A stretch of DNA of 64,000 nt. Source: Solimonas sp040754295. GTDB taxonomy: Bacteria; Pseudomonadota; Gammaproteobacteria; Nevskiales; Nevskiaceae. The first letter of the stretch is position 1. The number at the start of each line of letters is the position of its first letter. Made by a program: the position numbers and the translations under genes. Location of the stretch: positions 1 to 64,000 of the forward strand of contig JBFMCQ010000009.1 in the NCBI GenBank assembly GCA_040754295.1. The letters are read 5' to 3'. Under the pieces are notes generated by a model that saw only the letters and a program-made list of their open reading frames with translations, did no database searches and was not told where the DNA came from. This document shows positions 7,618 through 20,031 of this stretch, piece by piece.

Positions 7618-8649
7618 GTGATCAAAGTAGGTATTGTCGGCGGCACCGGCTACACCGGCGCCGAGCTGTTGCGCCTCCTGGCGCAGCATCCGCACGCCCA
7701 AGTCGTCGTGCTGACCTCGCGCAAGGAGGCCGGGCTGCGCGCCGACCAGCTGTTTGCGCATCTGCGCGGGCACTGCGAGCTGGCGTTCGAGGCGCCCGAT
7801 CCTGCGCGCCTGAGCGCCTGTGACGCGGTGTTCTTCGCCACGCCGCATGGCACGGCGATGCAGATGGCGCCGGCGCTGGTGGCGGCCGGCGTGCGCGTGA
7901 TCGATCTGTCGGCCGACTTCCGTTTGCAGGACGCCGCCGAGTTCAAGCGCTGGTACGGTCTCGATCACGCCTGTCCGGAGCTGCTCGCGGAGGCCGTCTA
8001 CGGCCTGCCGGAGGTCGAGCGCGCGCGCGTTCGTTCGGCGCGGGTCGTCGGCAATCCCGGCTGCTATCCGACGGCGGTGCAGCTCGGCTATCTGCCGCTG
8101 CTCGAAGCCGGCGTCATCGAGACCGACGGGCTGATCGCCGACTGCAAGTCGGGCGTCAGCGGCGCCGGGCGCGAAGCCAGGACCGGCTCGCTGTACTGCG
8201 AGGCCGGCGACTCGTTCAAGGCCTACGGCGTGCCGGGTCACCGGCACCTGCCGGAGATCGTGCAAGGCCTCGGCCGCGCCGCCGGACACGCCGTGGGCGT
8301 CAGCTTCGTGCCCCATCTGGTGCCGATGATCCGCGGCATCCATGCCACGCTGTATGCGCGGCTGCGCGACCGCGACGTCGATCTGCAGACGCTGTTCGAG
8401 CAGCGCTATGCCGGCGAGCCCTTCGTCGACGTGGCGCCGGCCGGCGACCATCCGGAAACGCGCGGCGTGCGTGCGTCCAACCTGTGCCGGATCGCCGTGC
8501 ACAAGTCGCCGGACGGGCGGCACGCGATCGTGCTCAGCGTCATCGACAACCTCGTCAAAGGCGCCTCCGGCCAGGCGGTGCAGAACTTCAATCTGATGTT
8601 CGGGCTCGACGAGCGCCTGGCGCTGAACGCGCCGCCGGTCGCGCCGTAG
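7618..8649 (+). CDS. argC: N-acetyl-gamma-glutamyl-phosphate reductase
   Basis: NADPH-dependent reductase of the arginine pathway (acetylglutamyl phosphate to the semialdehyde). It shows the nucleotide-binding start IKVGIVGGTGYTGAELL, the catalytic Cys in VVGNPGCYPTAVQ (about residue 146), and the GHRHLPE histidine motif. I chose GTG at 7618 (343 aa), which places the Rossmann glycine motif at residues 7-12; a TTG at 7609 is three codons upstream. Confidence 0.95.
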   Translation: MIKVGIVGGTGYTGAELLRLLAQHPHAQVVVLTSRKEAGLRADQLFAHLRGHCELAFEAPDPARLSACDAVFFATPHGTAMQMAPALVAAGVRVIDLSADFRLQDAAEFKRWYGLDHACPELLAEAVYGLPEVERARVRSARVVGNPGCYPTAVQLGYLPLLEAGVIETDGLIADCKSGVSGAGREARTGSLYCEAGDSFKAYGVPGHRHLPEIVQGLGRAAGHAVGVSFVPHLVPMIRGIHATLYARLRDRDVDLQTLFEQRYAGEPFVDVAPAGDHPETRGVRASNLCRIAVHKSPDGRHAIVLSVIDNLVKGASGQAVQNFNLMFGLDERLALNAPPVAP

Positions 8650-8659
8650 CCGGGGCGCG

Positions 8660-9409
8660 ATGCGGCACCGCATCGTCATCACGCGCCATCGACCGTGGCT
8701 CAAGCCGGCGCTGATCGGCGGCGGCAGTTTCGCGCTGGCCGTCGCCGCCTGGGCGCTGTATGCCTATACCCGCGCGTCGACCGTCAGCGACTTCGAGCGC
8801 GCACGGCTCGAAGTGGAAGCGCTGCGTGAGGAGCGGCGCACGCTGGCGCGCGACCTGCGGGCGGCGCGCGACGAGATCAAGCACCTCGAAGAGCAGGTCG
8901 TCTACGTGCAGCGCTCGCAGGACATCGACCGGCAGGCGTGCAGCGCGGTGCAGGCGTCGCTGGCGCAAGTGCAGGCCGAGGCTTCCGATCTGCGCGAGCA
9001 GCTGGCGTTCTACCGCGGCATCGTCGCGCCGGAGCAGTCGCGCGCCGGCGTGCGCGTCTACGAGCTGAAGCTGCTGCCGGGCGCCGAAGCCGACCGCTAC
9101 CGCTACGAGCTGGTGCTGATCCAGTCGGTGCGCCACGACAAGCGCGTCGCCGGGCGCATCGCACTGGAGCTGGTCGGGCAGCGCGGCGGCGACGAGGCGC
9201 GGCTGCCGTGGGCGTCGATCCAGGCGGGTGATATGGCACAGAATCTGCTATTTTCCCTGAAGTACTTTGAGGAGTTCTCGGGCGAGATCCGCGTCCCGCA
9301 GGACTTCGAGCCAGCGCGTATCGAGGTCACCTTGATCCCCGACGGCAACGGCGCACCGCGCGTGGAAGAGTCTTTTGACTGGGATCGGGTCCTGAAAGGA
9401 GGAGCATGA
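8660..9409 (+). CDS. membrane-anchored coiled-coil protein (DUF6776-like)
   Basis: Conserved hypothetical of 249 aa: a short basic cytoplasmic N-terminus, one TM helix (about residues 14-36), a long coiled coil (about 40-115, many E/R/L heptads) and a compact C-terminal domain ending DFEPARIEVTLIPDG. It overlaps the bactofilin gene by 4 bp (ATGA), so the two are translationally coupled. I infer it partners the bactofilin as a membrane anchor or envelope factor; no catalytic motif is visible. Confidence 0.75.
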   Translation: MRHRIVITRHRPWLKPALIGGGSFALAVAAWALYAYTRASTVSDFERARLEVEALREERRTLARDLRAARDEIKHLEEQVVYVQRSQDIDRQACSAVQASLAQVQAEASDLREQLAFYRGIVAPEQSRAGVRVYELKLLPGAEADRYRYELVLIQSVRHDKRVAGRIALELVGQRGGDEARLPWASIQAGDMAQNLLFSLKYFEEFSGEIRVPQDFEPARIEVTLIPDGNGAPRVEESFDWDRVLKGGA

Positions 9410-9894
9410 CGATGTTTGGAGGCAGCAGCAGCAAGAGCAGCTCGAAAGCCAGCGTCGGTGTCGACACCTTGATCGGCAGGCAGACCGAGATCCTCGGCGA
9501 CGTGCGCTTCACCGGCGGTCTGCACGTCGACGGCAAGATCAAGGGCAAGGTCATCGCCGCGGCGGACAAGTCCTCGGCGCTATCGGTGAGCGAGCACGGC
9601 TCCATTGAAGGCGACGTACGGGTGCCGAACGTCGTCCTCAACGGGGCGGTAACCGGCGATGTGCATGCATCGCAGAAACTCACGCTCGCGACCAAGGCGC
9701 GCGTCAACGGCAACGTCTTCTACCGCATTGTCGAGATAGAGGGCGGCGCGCAGGTCAATGGCCAGATGGTGCACGATGACGGCAGCGGCAGCGTCGAGAA
9801 CTTCAGCGGCGGTGCGCAAAAGCCGGCCGAGCTCGGCCTGACGACCGACGAACTGAGCGAGGCGCGGCGGGTCAAAGGAATTGTCAACGGTTGA
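9406..9894 (+). CDS. bactofilin
   Basis: Polymer-forming cytoskeletal protein (162 aa). A flexible Ser/Lys N-terminus is followed by the bactofilin beta-helix core (about residues 20-130) with the repeating turns TEILGDVRFTGGLHVDGKIKG and SIEGDVRVPNVVLNGAVTGDV (each cut to its core here). The C-terminal tail is less conserved. Bactofilins assemble filaments that position cell-wall enzymes; an M23 peptidase gene lies about 1.6 kb downstream. It starts inside the previous gene and ends just before erpA. Confidence 0.92.
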   Translation: MTMFGGSSSKSSSKASVGVDTLIGRQTEILGDVRFTGGLHVDGKIKGKVIAAADKSSALSVSEHGSIEGDVRVPNVVLNGAVTGDVHASQKLTLATKARVNGNVFYRIVEIEGGAQVNGQMVHDDGSGSVENFSGGAQKPAELGLTTDELSEARRVKGIVNG

Positions 9895-9899
9895 AGTCT

Positions 9900-10247
9900 A
9901 TGGAAAGCATGGTGTCCGAGGATCCGGTGATCTTTACCGCAGCGGCCGCGGAGAAGGTCTTCTCGCTGCTTCAGGAAGAGGAAGATCCGGAGCAGATGCT
10001 ACGGGTGTTCGTCACCGGCGGCGGCTGCTCGGGTTTCCAGTACGGATTCCGCTTCGAGAAGCAGGCAGACAGCGACGATACGCGCGTGGTGCGCAGCGGC
10101 GTCACGCTGCTCGTCGACCCGATGAGTCTGCAGTACCTGCAGGGCGCCGAGATCGACTACAAGGAAAGCGTCGAGGGCGCGCAGTTCGTGATCCGCAATC
10201 CCAACGCGACCACCAGCTGCGGCTGCGGCAACTCGTTCTCGGTATAA
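9900..10247 (+). CDS. erpA: iron-sulfur cluster insertion protein ErpA
   Basis: A-type carrier that delivers Fe-S clusters to apo-proteins (115 aa). The three cysteines of the family are present: one in VTGGGCSGFQYGF and two in the C-terminal SCGCGNSFSV. The ATG at 9900 is the first good start; a TTG at 9891 and an ATG at 9909 are alternatives. It follows bactofilin by 5 bp and ends in tandem repeats. Confidence 0.93.
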   Translation: MESMVSEDPVIFTAAAAEKVFSLLQEEEDPEQMLRVFVTGGGCSGFQYGFRFEKQADSDDTRVVRSGVTLLVDPMSLQYLQGAEIDYKESVEGAQFVIRNPNATTSCGCGNSFSV

Positions 10248-10248
10248 A

Positions 10249-10361
10249 AAGCTTGTTTTGAAAGTCGGGGCCAGGGATGGCCCCGGCTGGCGCAGGACGC
10301 GCACCAAGCTTGTTTTGAAAGTCGGGGCCAGGGATGGCGCCGGTTTGCGCAGGACGCGCAC
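10249..10361. repeat. two tandem 56-nt direct repeats, period 57, with internal hairpin
   Basis: Copies at 10249-10304 and 10306-10361 both begin AAGCTTGTTTTGAAAGTCGG and end GCGCAGGACGCGCAC, and differ at a few positions. The first contains a perfect hairpin GGGGCCA-GGGA-TGGCCCC (10266-10283); in the second the right arm is TGGCGCC, with one mismatch. They fill the whole gap between the erpA stop and the anmK stop (convergent genes), so they may act as a transcription barrier or be a REP-like element. Confidence 0.85.
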
Positions 10362-11461
10362 TACGGCAGATAGAGCCCGCCCAGGATCGCCGGCCGCGCG
10401 GCGCCGGTGACGCTCGGCAAACTGCCCGGCAGCTTCCTGATCCGCCGCCAGGCGAGCCAGGCGAAGGCGGCGGCCTCGATGACGCCGCCGTCGATCCCCG
10501 CGGCCTCCTCCGTCGTCTGCACGCGGACGCCCGGCAGTGCCGCGCGCAAATCGCCCATCAGCAGGGGATTGAGCCGGCCGCCGCCGCAGACGATGAGGCG
10601 GCTGGCCTGCGGCGCGAAGCGCTGCAGCTGCATGGCGATCGAGCGTGCGCTGAGCGCGCACAGGCTGCGCTGAACATCCGCGGCCGGCAGCGTCGAAACG
10701 CGCGCAAACCGGCGCTCGAGCCAGCCCAGGTTGAAGTGGTCGCGGCCGGTGCTCTTCGGCGGCGGCCGTGCGAAGTACGGGTCGGCGAGGCAGGCACGCA
10801 GAAGCTCGTCGTCGATCTTGCCGTTGGCCGCCCAGCGCCCGTCCGCATCGTAGCGGCGCTGCTGCGCGCGTTCGATCCAGGCGTCCATGAGGCCGTTCGC
10901 GGGTCCGGTGTCGAACCCGGTCACCGCGCCGTCGCCGGACAGCACCGTCAGATTGGCGATGCCGCCGAGGTTGAGCACCGCGCAGGGCGCGAAGCGGCCG
11001 AAGCAGGTCCGGTGGAAGAGCGGCACCAGCGGCGCGCCCTGTCCGCCGCGGGCGATATCGGCGCGCCGGAAGTCGGCGACGACCGCGATCCCGGTCCGGG
11101 CCGCGATGAGGCTGGGGTCGCCGAGCTGCAGCGTGTTGCCCAGCGAGGGGTCGTGGAGCACGGTCTGGCCGTGCGAGCCGATCGCGCCGATGTCTGCGCT
11201 GCCGCGTCCGCCGGCGCCTAGCACGCCCAGCGCAGCATTGGCAAAGGCCTCGGCGATGCCGTGGTCGAGCGCCGCGAGCCCGCGCAGACTCAGCGGAGTG
11301 TCGGGCGCCTGCTGCACCGCCAACAGCCGCTCCCGCAGCGAGGCCTCGTATTCATGGCGGTAGACGGCCTCGACAGCGACGACACGGCCGCGCTCGATGC
11401 GGCACAGCGCCGCATCCACGGCGTCCACGCTGGTGCCCGACATCAGGCCGATGCACCGCAT
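10361..11461 (-). CDS. anmK: anhydro-N-acetylmuramic acid kinase
   Basis: Cleaves and phosphorylates 1,6-anhydro-MurNAc released by lytic transglycosylases, returning it to the cell-wall recycling pathway (366 aa). It has the ATP-binding start MRCIGLMSGTSVDAVDAAL, a second motif in IGSHGQTVLHDP, and the ASKHA-type FDTGPANGLMDAW segment. It is 14 bp downstream of the M23 peptidase gene on the same strand, so the two are probably an operon. Confidence 0.95.
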   Translation of the reverse strand: MRCIGLMSGTSVDAVDAALCRIERGRVVAVEAVYRHEYEASLRERLLAVQQAPDTPLSLRGLAALDHGIAEAFANAALGVLGAGGRGSADIGAIGSHGQTVLHDPSLGNTLQLGDPSLIAARTGIAVVADFRRADIARGGQGAPLVPLFHRTCFGRFAPCAVLNLGGIANLTVLSGDGAVTGFDTGPANGLMDAWIERAQQRRYDADGRWAANGKIDDELLRACLADPYFARPPPKSTGRDHFNLGWLERRFARVSTLPAADVQRSLCALSARSIAMQLQRFAPQASRLIVCGGGRLNPLLMGDLRAALPGVRVQTTEEAAGIDGGVIEAAAFAWLAWRRIRKLPGSLPSVTGAARPAILGGLYLP

Positions 11462-11475
11462 GGACGAGCGGCGGG

Positions 11476-12855
11476 TTACGGGTTCAGGCGCGCCTGGCTG
11501 CTCTGCGCCCGCGCCATCTGGCTCGCCGCGATCGCGTCGAGCTGTGCGACGACGTGCGCGTTGTCGGCGCGCCAGCGCGCGATCACCGACCGCGGCAGCG
11601 GATTGGCGCGTGGCAGCGCGACCGTGATCGGATTCTTGTGAACGCCGTTGATGCGGAATTCATAGTGCAGGTGTGGTGCCGTCGCAAGGCCGGTGGCGCC
11701 GACGTAACCGATGACCTGCCCCTGCTTGACGCGCGAGCCGACCCTGAGGCCGGAGCGGTACTTCGACATGTGCGCGTACAGCGTCGTGTACTGCGAGCCG
11801 TGCTTGAGAATGATGACGCGGCCGTAGCCGCCTTTGACGCCGATGAACTCGACCTTGCCGTCGCCGGTGGCCTTGATCGGCGTGCCGGTGCCGGCGGCGT
11901 AATCGACGCCCTTGTGCGCGCGGATGGTGTTGAGGATCGGGTGCCGGCGGCGCAGGTTGAATCCCGAGCTCACGCGCGCGAAATCCACCGGCGTACGCAG
12001 GAAGGCCTTGCGCAGCGATTCACCCTCGGGCGTGTAGAACGCGACGTTGCCGTCGGCGTCGACGTAGCGCACGGCACGGAAGCTGCGCCCGCGGTTGACG
12101 AACTCGGCGGCGACGATGTCGCCGTCGCGCAGCTTCTTGCCGTCCTTGTACAACTCCTCGTAGATCACCGCGAAGCGGTCGCCGATGCGCAGATCCAGCG
12201 CAAAGTCGATGTCATAGCCGAACAGCTCCGCCATCTGCATCAGCAGGCGGTTCGACAAGCCCGCGCGCTGACCGTCGAGGAACAGCGAGTTCTCGATCAG
12301 ACCGGCGACCTGTGTCTGGCGGCGCTCCAGCGCGGCAGCGATCGTGATCGCCTCGAGCGTCTCGTCGGGCGTGCGCCGCACGTGCAGCGTGTTCGCTTCG
12401 TCGAGATCGAAGCGCAGCTCTTCGAGACGGTCTTCCGGCGTTTTGCGCAGCAGCAGCTTGTCGCCGGCGCGCAGGTTCTTCAGCCGCGCCGCATCGCGGC
12501 TCAGCTGAACGACCGCGATGGCCTCGGAAAAGCCCAGGCCCTGCGCCTCGAAGATCTCGGAGAGCGTCTGGCCGCGGCCCACTTCGATCGTGAGCCACTC
12601 GCTGGCCTGCGGCGCCGGCAGCGGGTCGGCGAGCGCCGCCTGCACCGCTTCCTCGAAGGCGATCGAGTTCGTCGTGTCGAGTGCGGCGGCGAGCTCGGAC
12701 GGCAGATCGGCGGTCGGCACGGCGCTGCGGCGCTTGGCGACACCCTCGCGGGTGGCTACCGCAGCCAGCAGGATGACGCACAGACTCGCAACCAAAACAG
12801 CTCGTTGGGCCGAGCGGCGGGGCGCCGCCTCGGCTGGGCTATAATCAAATCTCAT
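11476..12855 (-). CDS. M23 family peptidoglycan DD-metallopeptidase (MepM-like)
   Basis: Envelope peptidase of 459 aa that cuts peptidoglycan cross-links. It has an N-terminal membrane anchor (about residues 18-36), a LysM-like segment at about 85-140 (IEVGRGQTLSEIFEAQGL), a linker domain, and a C-terminal M23 domain with zinc ligands in HKGVDYAAG and HLHYEF. The order matches MepM/YebA. It pairs with the downstream anmK in wall turnover and is divergent from tyrS, with about 200 bp between their starts. Confidence 0.92.
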   Translation of the reverse strand: MRFDYSPAEAAPRRSAQRAVLVASLCVILLAAVATREGVAKRRSAVPTADLPSELAAALDTTNSIAFEEAVQAALADPLPAPQASEWLTIEVGRGQTLSEIFEAQGLGFSEAIAVVQLSRDAARLKNLRAGDKLLLRKTPEDRLEELRFDLDEANTLHVRRTPDETLEAITIAAALERRQTQVAGLIENSLFLDGQRAGLSNRLLMQMAELFGYDIDFALDLRIGDRFAVIYEELYKDGKKLRDGDIVAAEFVNRGRSFRAVRYVDADGNVAFYTPEGESLRKAFLRTPVDFARVSSGFNLRRRHPILNTIRAHKGVDYAAGTGTPIKATGDGKVEFIGVKGGYGRVIILKHGSQYTTLYAHMSKYRSGLRVGSRVKQGQVIGYVGATGLATAPHLHYEFRINGVHKNPITVALPRANPLPRSVIARWRADNAHVVAQLDAIAASQMARAQSSQARLNP

Positions 12856-13059
12856 CGTTGACCCGAAGAACGACCAACGGCCGCACGAATCCGTGCGGTC
12901 CTCACCCTGGGCGTCTGTCGTCGTTATGGTTTAACGCGCTGGTAACGCGTAAGAAAACACAGTTCCGTACGCCTTGGCAAGTATTTCTGTCTGGTAATAA
13001 CAGCCCTATGTCAGTCCGGTGGGGCCAGTGCCCGCCGCCTTCAGGACCTGTCCACTCTC

Positions 13060-14274
13060 ATGAGCACCGAATTCGCCGAGCTGGAGCGCGGCACCGACGA
13101 GATTCTGCCGCTGGCCGAATTCCGCCAGCGTGTCCGCGCCGCGCGCGATGCCGGCACGCGGCTGCGCATCAAGGCCGGCTTCGATCCGACCGCCAAGGAT
13201 CTGCACCTCGGGCATACGCTGCTGCTGAACAAACTGCGCGCGTTCCAGGAGGCCGGTCACGAGGCGATCTTCCTGATCGGCGACTTCACCGGCATGATCG
13301 GCGATCCCACCGGCAAGAACGAGACGCGCAAGCCGCTGACGCGCGAGCAGGTCGAGGAGAACGCGCAGACCTACAAGGAGCAGGTGTTCAAGATCCTCGA
13401 TCCGGACAAGACCACGATCGAGCTCAACAGCCGTTGGCTCGACGCACTGGGCGCCGAGGGGCTGATCCGCGTCGCGGCCCAGCACACGGTTGCGCGCATG
13501 CTCGAGCGCGACGACTTCGCCAAGCGCTACGCGTCCGGTCAGCCGATCGCGATCCACGAGTTCCTCTACCCACTGCTGCAAGGCTACGACTCGGTCGCGC
13601 TCAAGGCCGATGTCGAGCTCGGCGGCACCGACCAGAAGTTCAACCTGCTCGTCGGCCGTCATCTGCAGCAGGCGTACGGGCAGAAGCCGCAGTGCATCAT
13701 GACCGTGCCGATTCTCGAGGGCCTCGACGGCGTGCAGAAGATGTCGAAGAGCCTCGGCAACTACATCGGCGTCAACGACCCGCCGAAGGAGATGTTCGGC
13801 AAGCTCATGTCGATCTCCGACACACTGATGTGGCGATATTACGAACTGCTGTCGTTCCGTCCCCTCGCCGAGATCGGCCGCCTGCGCGCGAGCGTGGACG
13901 GTGGCGCGAACCCGCGCGACATCAAGCTCGAGCTCGCCTCCGAGCTGGTCTCGCGTTTCCACGGCGCTGGCGCCGCCCGGACAGCGCAGCAAGAGTTCCT
14001 CGCGCAGTTCTCGCGCGGCGCCTTGCCCGAAGACATCCCGGAGGTGCGCATTCCGACGCCGGCAGCCGGGCTGCCGATCGCGCGCGTGCTGCGCGAGGCC
14101 GGCCTGGTCGCGAGCAACGCCGAAGGCGGCCGCATGGTCGAGCAGCGTGCGGTGCGCGTCGACCAGCAGCGCGTCGAGGATCGCGGCCTGGTCCTGCTGC
14201 CCGGTGCAAGCTACCTGCTGCAGGTCGGCTCCCGCCGGTACGCGCGGGCCACACTCGTGCCGTCCGCCGAATGA
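13060..14274 (+). CDS. tyrS: tyrosyl-tRNA synthetase
   Basis: Class I aminoacyl-tRNA synthetase that charges tRNA-Tyr (404 aa). The HIGH-like motif HLGH is at residues 49-52 and KMSKS at 227-231; the C-terminal S4-like RNA-binding part is in about residues 340-400 (GLVASNAEGGRMVEQRAV). This is the TyrZ-like short form seen in many proteobacteria. It is followed by a good intrinsic terminator and then the rrn operon. Confidence 0.97.
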   Translation: MSTEFAELERGTDEILPLAEFRQRVRAARDAGTRLRIKAGFDPTAKDLHLGHTLLLNKLRAFQEAGHEAIFLIGDFTGMIGDPTGKNETRKPLTREQVEENAQTYKEQVFKILDPDKTTIELNSRWLDALGAEGLIRVAAQHTVARMLERDDFAKRYASGQPIAIHEFLYPLLQGYDSVALKADVELGGTDQKFNLLVGRHLQQAYGQKPQCIMTVPILEGLDGVQKMSKSLGNYIGVNDPPKEMFGKLMSISDTLMWRYYELLSFRPLAEIGRLRASVDGGANPRDIKLELASELVSRFHGAGAARTAQQEFLAQFSRGALPEDIPEVRIPTPAAGLPIARVLREAGLVASNAEGGRMVEQRAVRVDQQRVEDRGLVLLPGASYLLQVGSRRYARATLVPSAE

Positions 14275-14297
14275 ACGGCCGGCGGCTGGCGTGCCAG

Positions 14298-14321
14298 AGG
14301 CGGCCTTCGTGCCGCCTTTTT
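14298..14321 (+). terminator. intrinsic terminator of tyrS
   Basis: Stem AGGCGGC (14298-14304), loop CTTCGT, stem GCCGCCT (14311-14317), then a run of T. It lies 24 bp after the tyrS stop codon. Confidence 0.85.
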
Positions 14322-14481
14322 CGTACCCGGCGGAACTCCGGCGGCGCACACTGGTCAAACCGTACGCAAGAATTGGGCACAAACTGCCCAATTGTCGCGC
14401 GCCCCGGCATCCGCAAGGGGCGGCGATCAAACTAAAAAACGTTGTATTTCATGTGGTTGATGGATTCTCGCGGAAGGCGCG

Positions 14482-14509
14482 TTGACGCCCCTCGAAAAAG
14501 CCCTATTAT
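14482..14509 (+). promoter_or_regulatory. rrn operon promoter
   Basis: The -35 is TTGACG (14482-14487), the spacer 16 bp and the -10 TATTAT (14504-14509). The short spacer and the GC-rich stretch after the -10 are typical of stringently controlled rrn P1 promoters. The A/T-rich block at about 14429-14462 just upstream could be an UP element. Confidence 0.75.
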
Positions 14510-14730
14510 TCGCCTCCCCGCTGACGGCGACGACGAAGAAATCGAAGCGCCGACAGCCAGTTCCTTAAGAAGCAGAGCAAGTGATTTGTGTGGGTGCTCC
14601 CGTGAGCGTGGCGAAGCCACGTAACACGAGAGTATCAACGTAGCCAAGTTAATTGAGCTTCGAAGATATCTCTTCAACGCCGAGACGTTTAGCCACGTCG
14701 AGGCGTATTGGATCTAAGCTTTACACCTTT
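14510..14730 (+). other. 16S rRNA 5' leader with processing-stem left arm
   Basis: Transcribed leader of the rrn operon. Bases 14577-14604 pair over their full length with 16278-16305 after the 16S gene: 26 Watson-Crick pairs plus two G-U pairs. This forms the long stem that RNase III cuts to release pre-16S. No protein gene is visible in this stretch. Confidence 0.8.
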
Positions 14731-16259
<1,529 letters not shown>

Positions 16260-16277
16260 AAGTACGCTTCCAAGCGC

Positions 16278-16305
16278 CACGGGAGCGCCCACACAAGTCA
16301 CTTGC
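16278..16305 (+). other. 16S processing-stem right arm
   Basis: Complementary to 14577-14604 in the leader; see that entry. It lies 19 nt after the 16S 3' end. Confidence 0.8.
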
Positions 16306-16375
16306 TACACAGTCAGAGTCGCGGCCGGGTCATGGGCGCTACAGCGGCTCGCCCGAAACAGGTCTAGTCGTCCTG

Positions 16376-16452
<77 letters not shown>

Positions 16453-16487
16453 TCATCCGCCGCAGACTCAAGTCGGGAAGTGTTGCC

Positions 16488-16563
16488 GGGGCCATAGCTC
16501 AGCTGGGAGAGCGCCTGCTTTGCAAGCAGGAGGTCGTCGGTTCGATCCCGACTGGCTCCACCA
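16488..16563 (+). tRNA. tRNA-Ala (TGC)
   Basis: 76-nt cloverleaf: acceptor GGGGCCA/TGGCTCC, anticodon TGC in CTTTGCAAGC, T-arm GGTTCGATCCC, encoded CCA. It is the second spacer tRNA of the rrn operon. Confidence 0.98.
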
Positions 16564-16621
16564 GTCGATTCAATGAAGTCCGTATGCCAAGCGGATTTCC
16601 TTGAGTCCACGTACGTGGATC

Positions 16622-16633
16622 TGCTCTTTAACA
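16622..16633 (+). promoter_or_regulatory. boxA antitermination site before 23S
   Basis: TGCTCTTTAACA, the consensus boxA bound by NusB-NusE, followed by ATAAGG. It lies 149 bp before the 23S gene in the usual place. Confidence 0.85.
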
Positions 16634-16781
16634 ATAAGGTTTGTAGTTGAACACTGTAAGACATTGCTGATTGACGCAAGTTAATCAGACTCAATGCCTA
16701 AGGTGCTTGACGGCGTAAATGTTGTTATGAGGTTGCAAAACTTGTAACCAATGACGTTCGCAAGAATGTTTGAGGTTATAT

Positions 16782-19640
<2,859 letters not shown>

Positions 19641-19781
19641 ATAACGCTCAAACATTTTTGACGTTGAGTGCTGAAGGCGTTGAGAACTTCTGTGTTCACT
19701 ACAAACCAATATGTGCGTCCTGCAGAGGATTGCCCGACTTCCATATCGGGGTTCTCCGAACAACCAGGGCGCCTGCCAGTT

Positions 19782-19898
19782 TCCCTGGCGGCAATAGCGA
19801 GTTGGAACCACCCGTTCCCATCCCGAACACGGAAGTGAAACGACTCAGCGCCGATGATAGTGTGGCAGCTGCCATGCGAAAGTAGGACACTGCCAGGG
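19782..19898 (+). rRNA. rrf: 5S ribosomal RNA
   Basis: Terminal helix CCCTGGC / GCCAGGG, with conserved CCATCCCGAACACGGAAGTG and GCCGATGATAGTGTG. About 117 nt. Confidence 0.95.
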
Positions 19899-19913
19899 TC
19901 TTAAATACGGAAG

Positions 19914-19943
19914 CCCCGGAGCATCGCTCCGGGGTTTTCTTTT
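19914..19943 (+). terminator. rrn operon terminator
   Basis: Stem CCCCGGAGC / GCTCCGGGG with loop ATC, then TTTTCTTTT. It lies 16 bp after 5S. The CRISPR array starts 89 bp further on, with nothing recognisable between. Confidence 0.92.
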
Positions 19944-20031
19944 GGTGCGCCCGGCACGGGCGCGATCTTGGAGGTGGAAGTCCTCCCGTGAGCTGGCACA
20001 GCGCCTGTTCACAATCTCGGGCCGCATTCTG

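Noticed and set aside
12881..12898. Dyad CCGCACG-AATC-CGTGCGG between the M23 gene and tyrS
   Set aside because: It could be an operator or a hairpin, but there is no T-run and no known regulator site; not enough to call.
12974..13000. tyrS promoter TTGGCA / TAATAA
   Set aside because: The 15-bp spacer is short and there is no other support.
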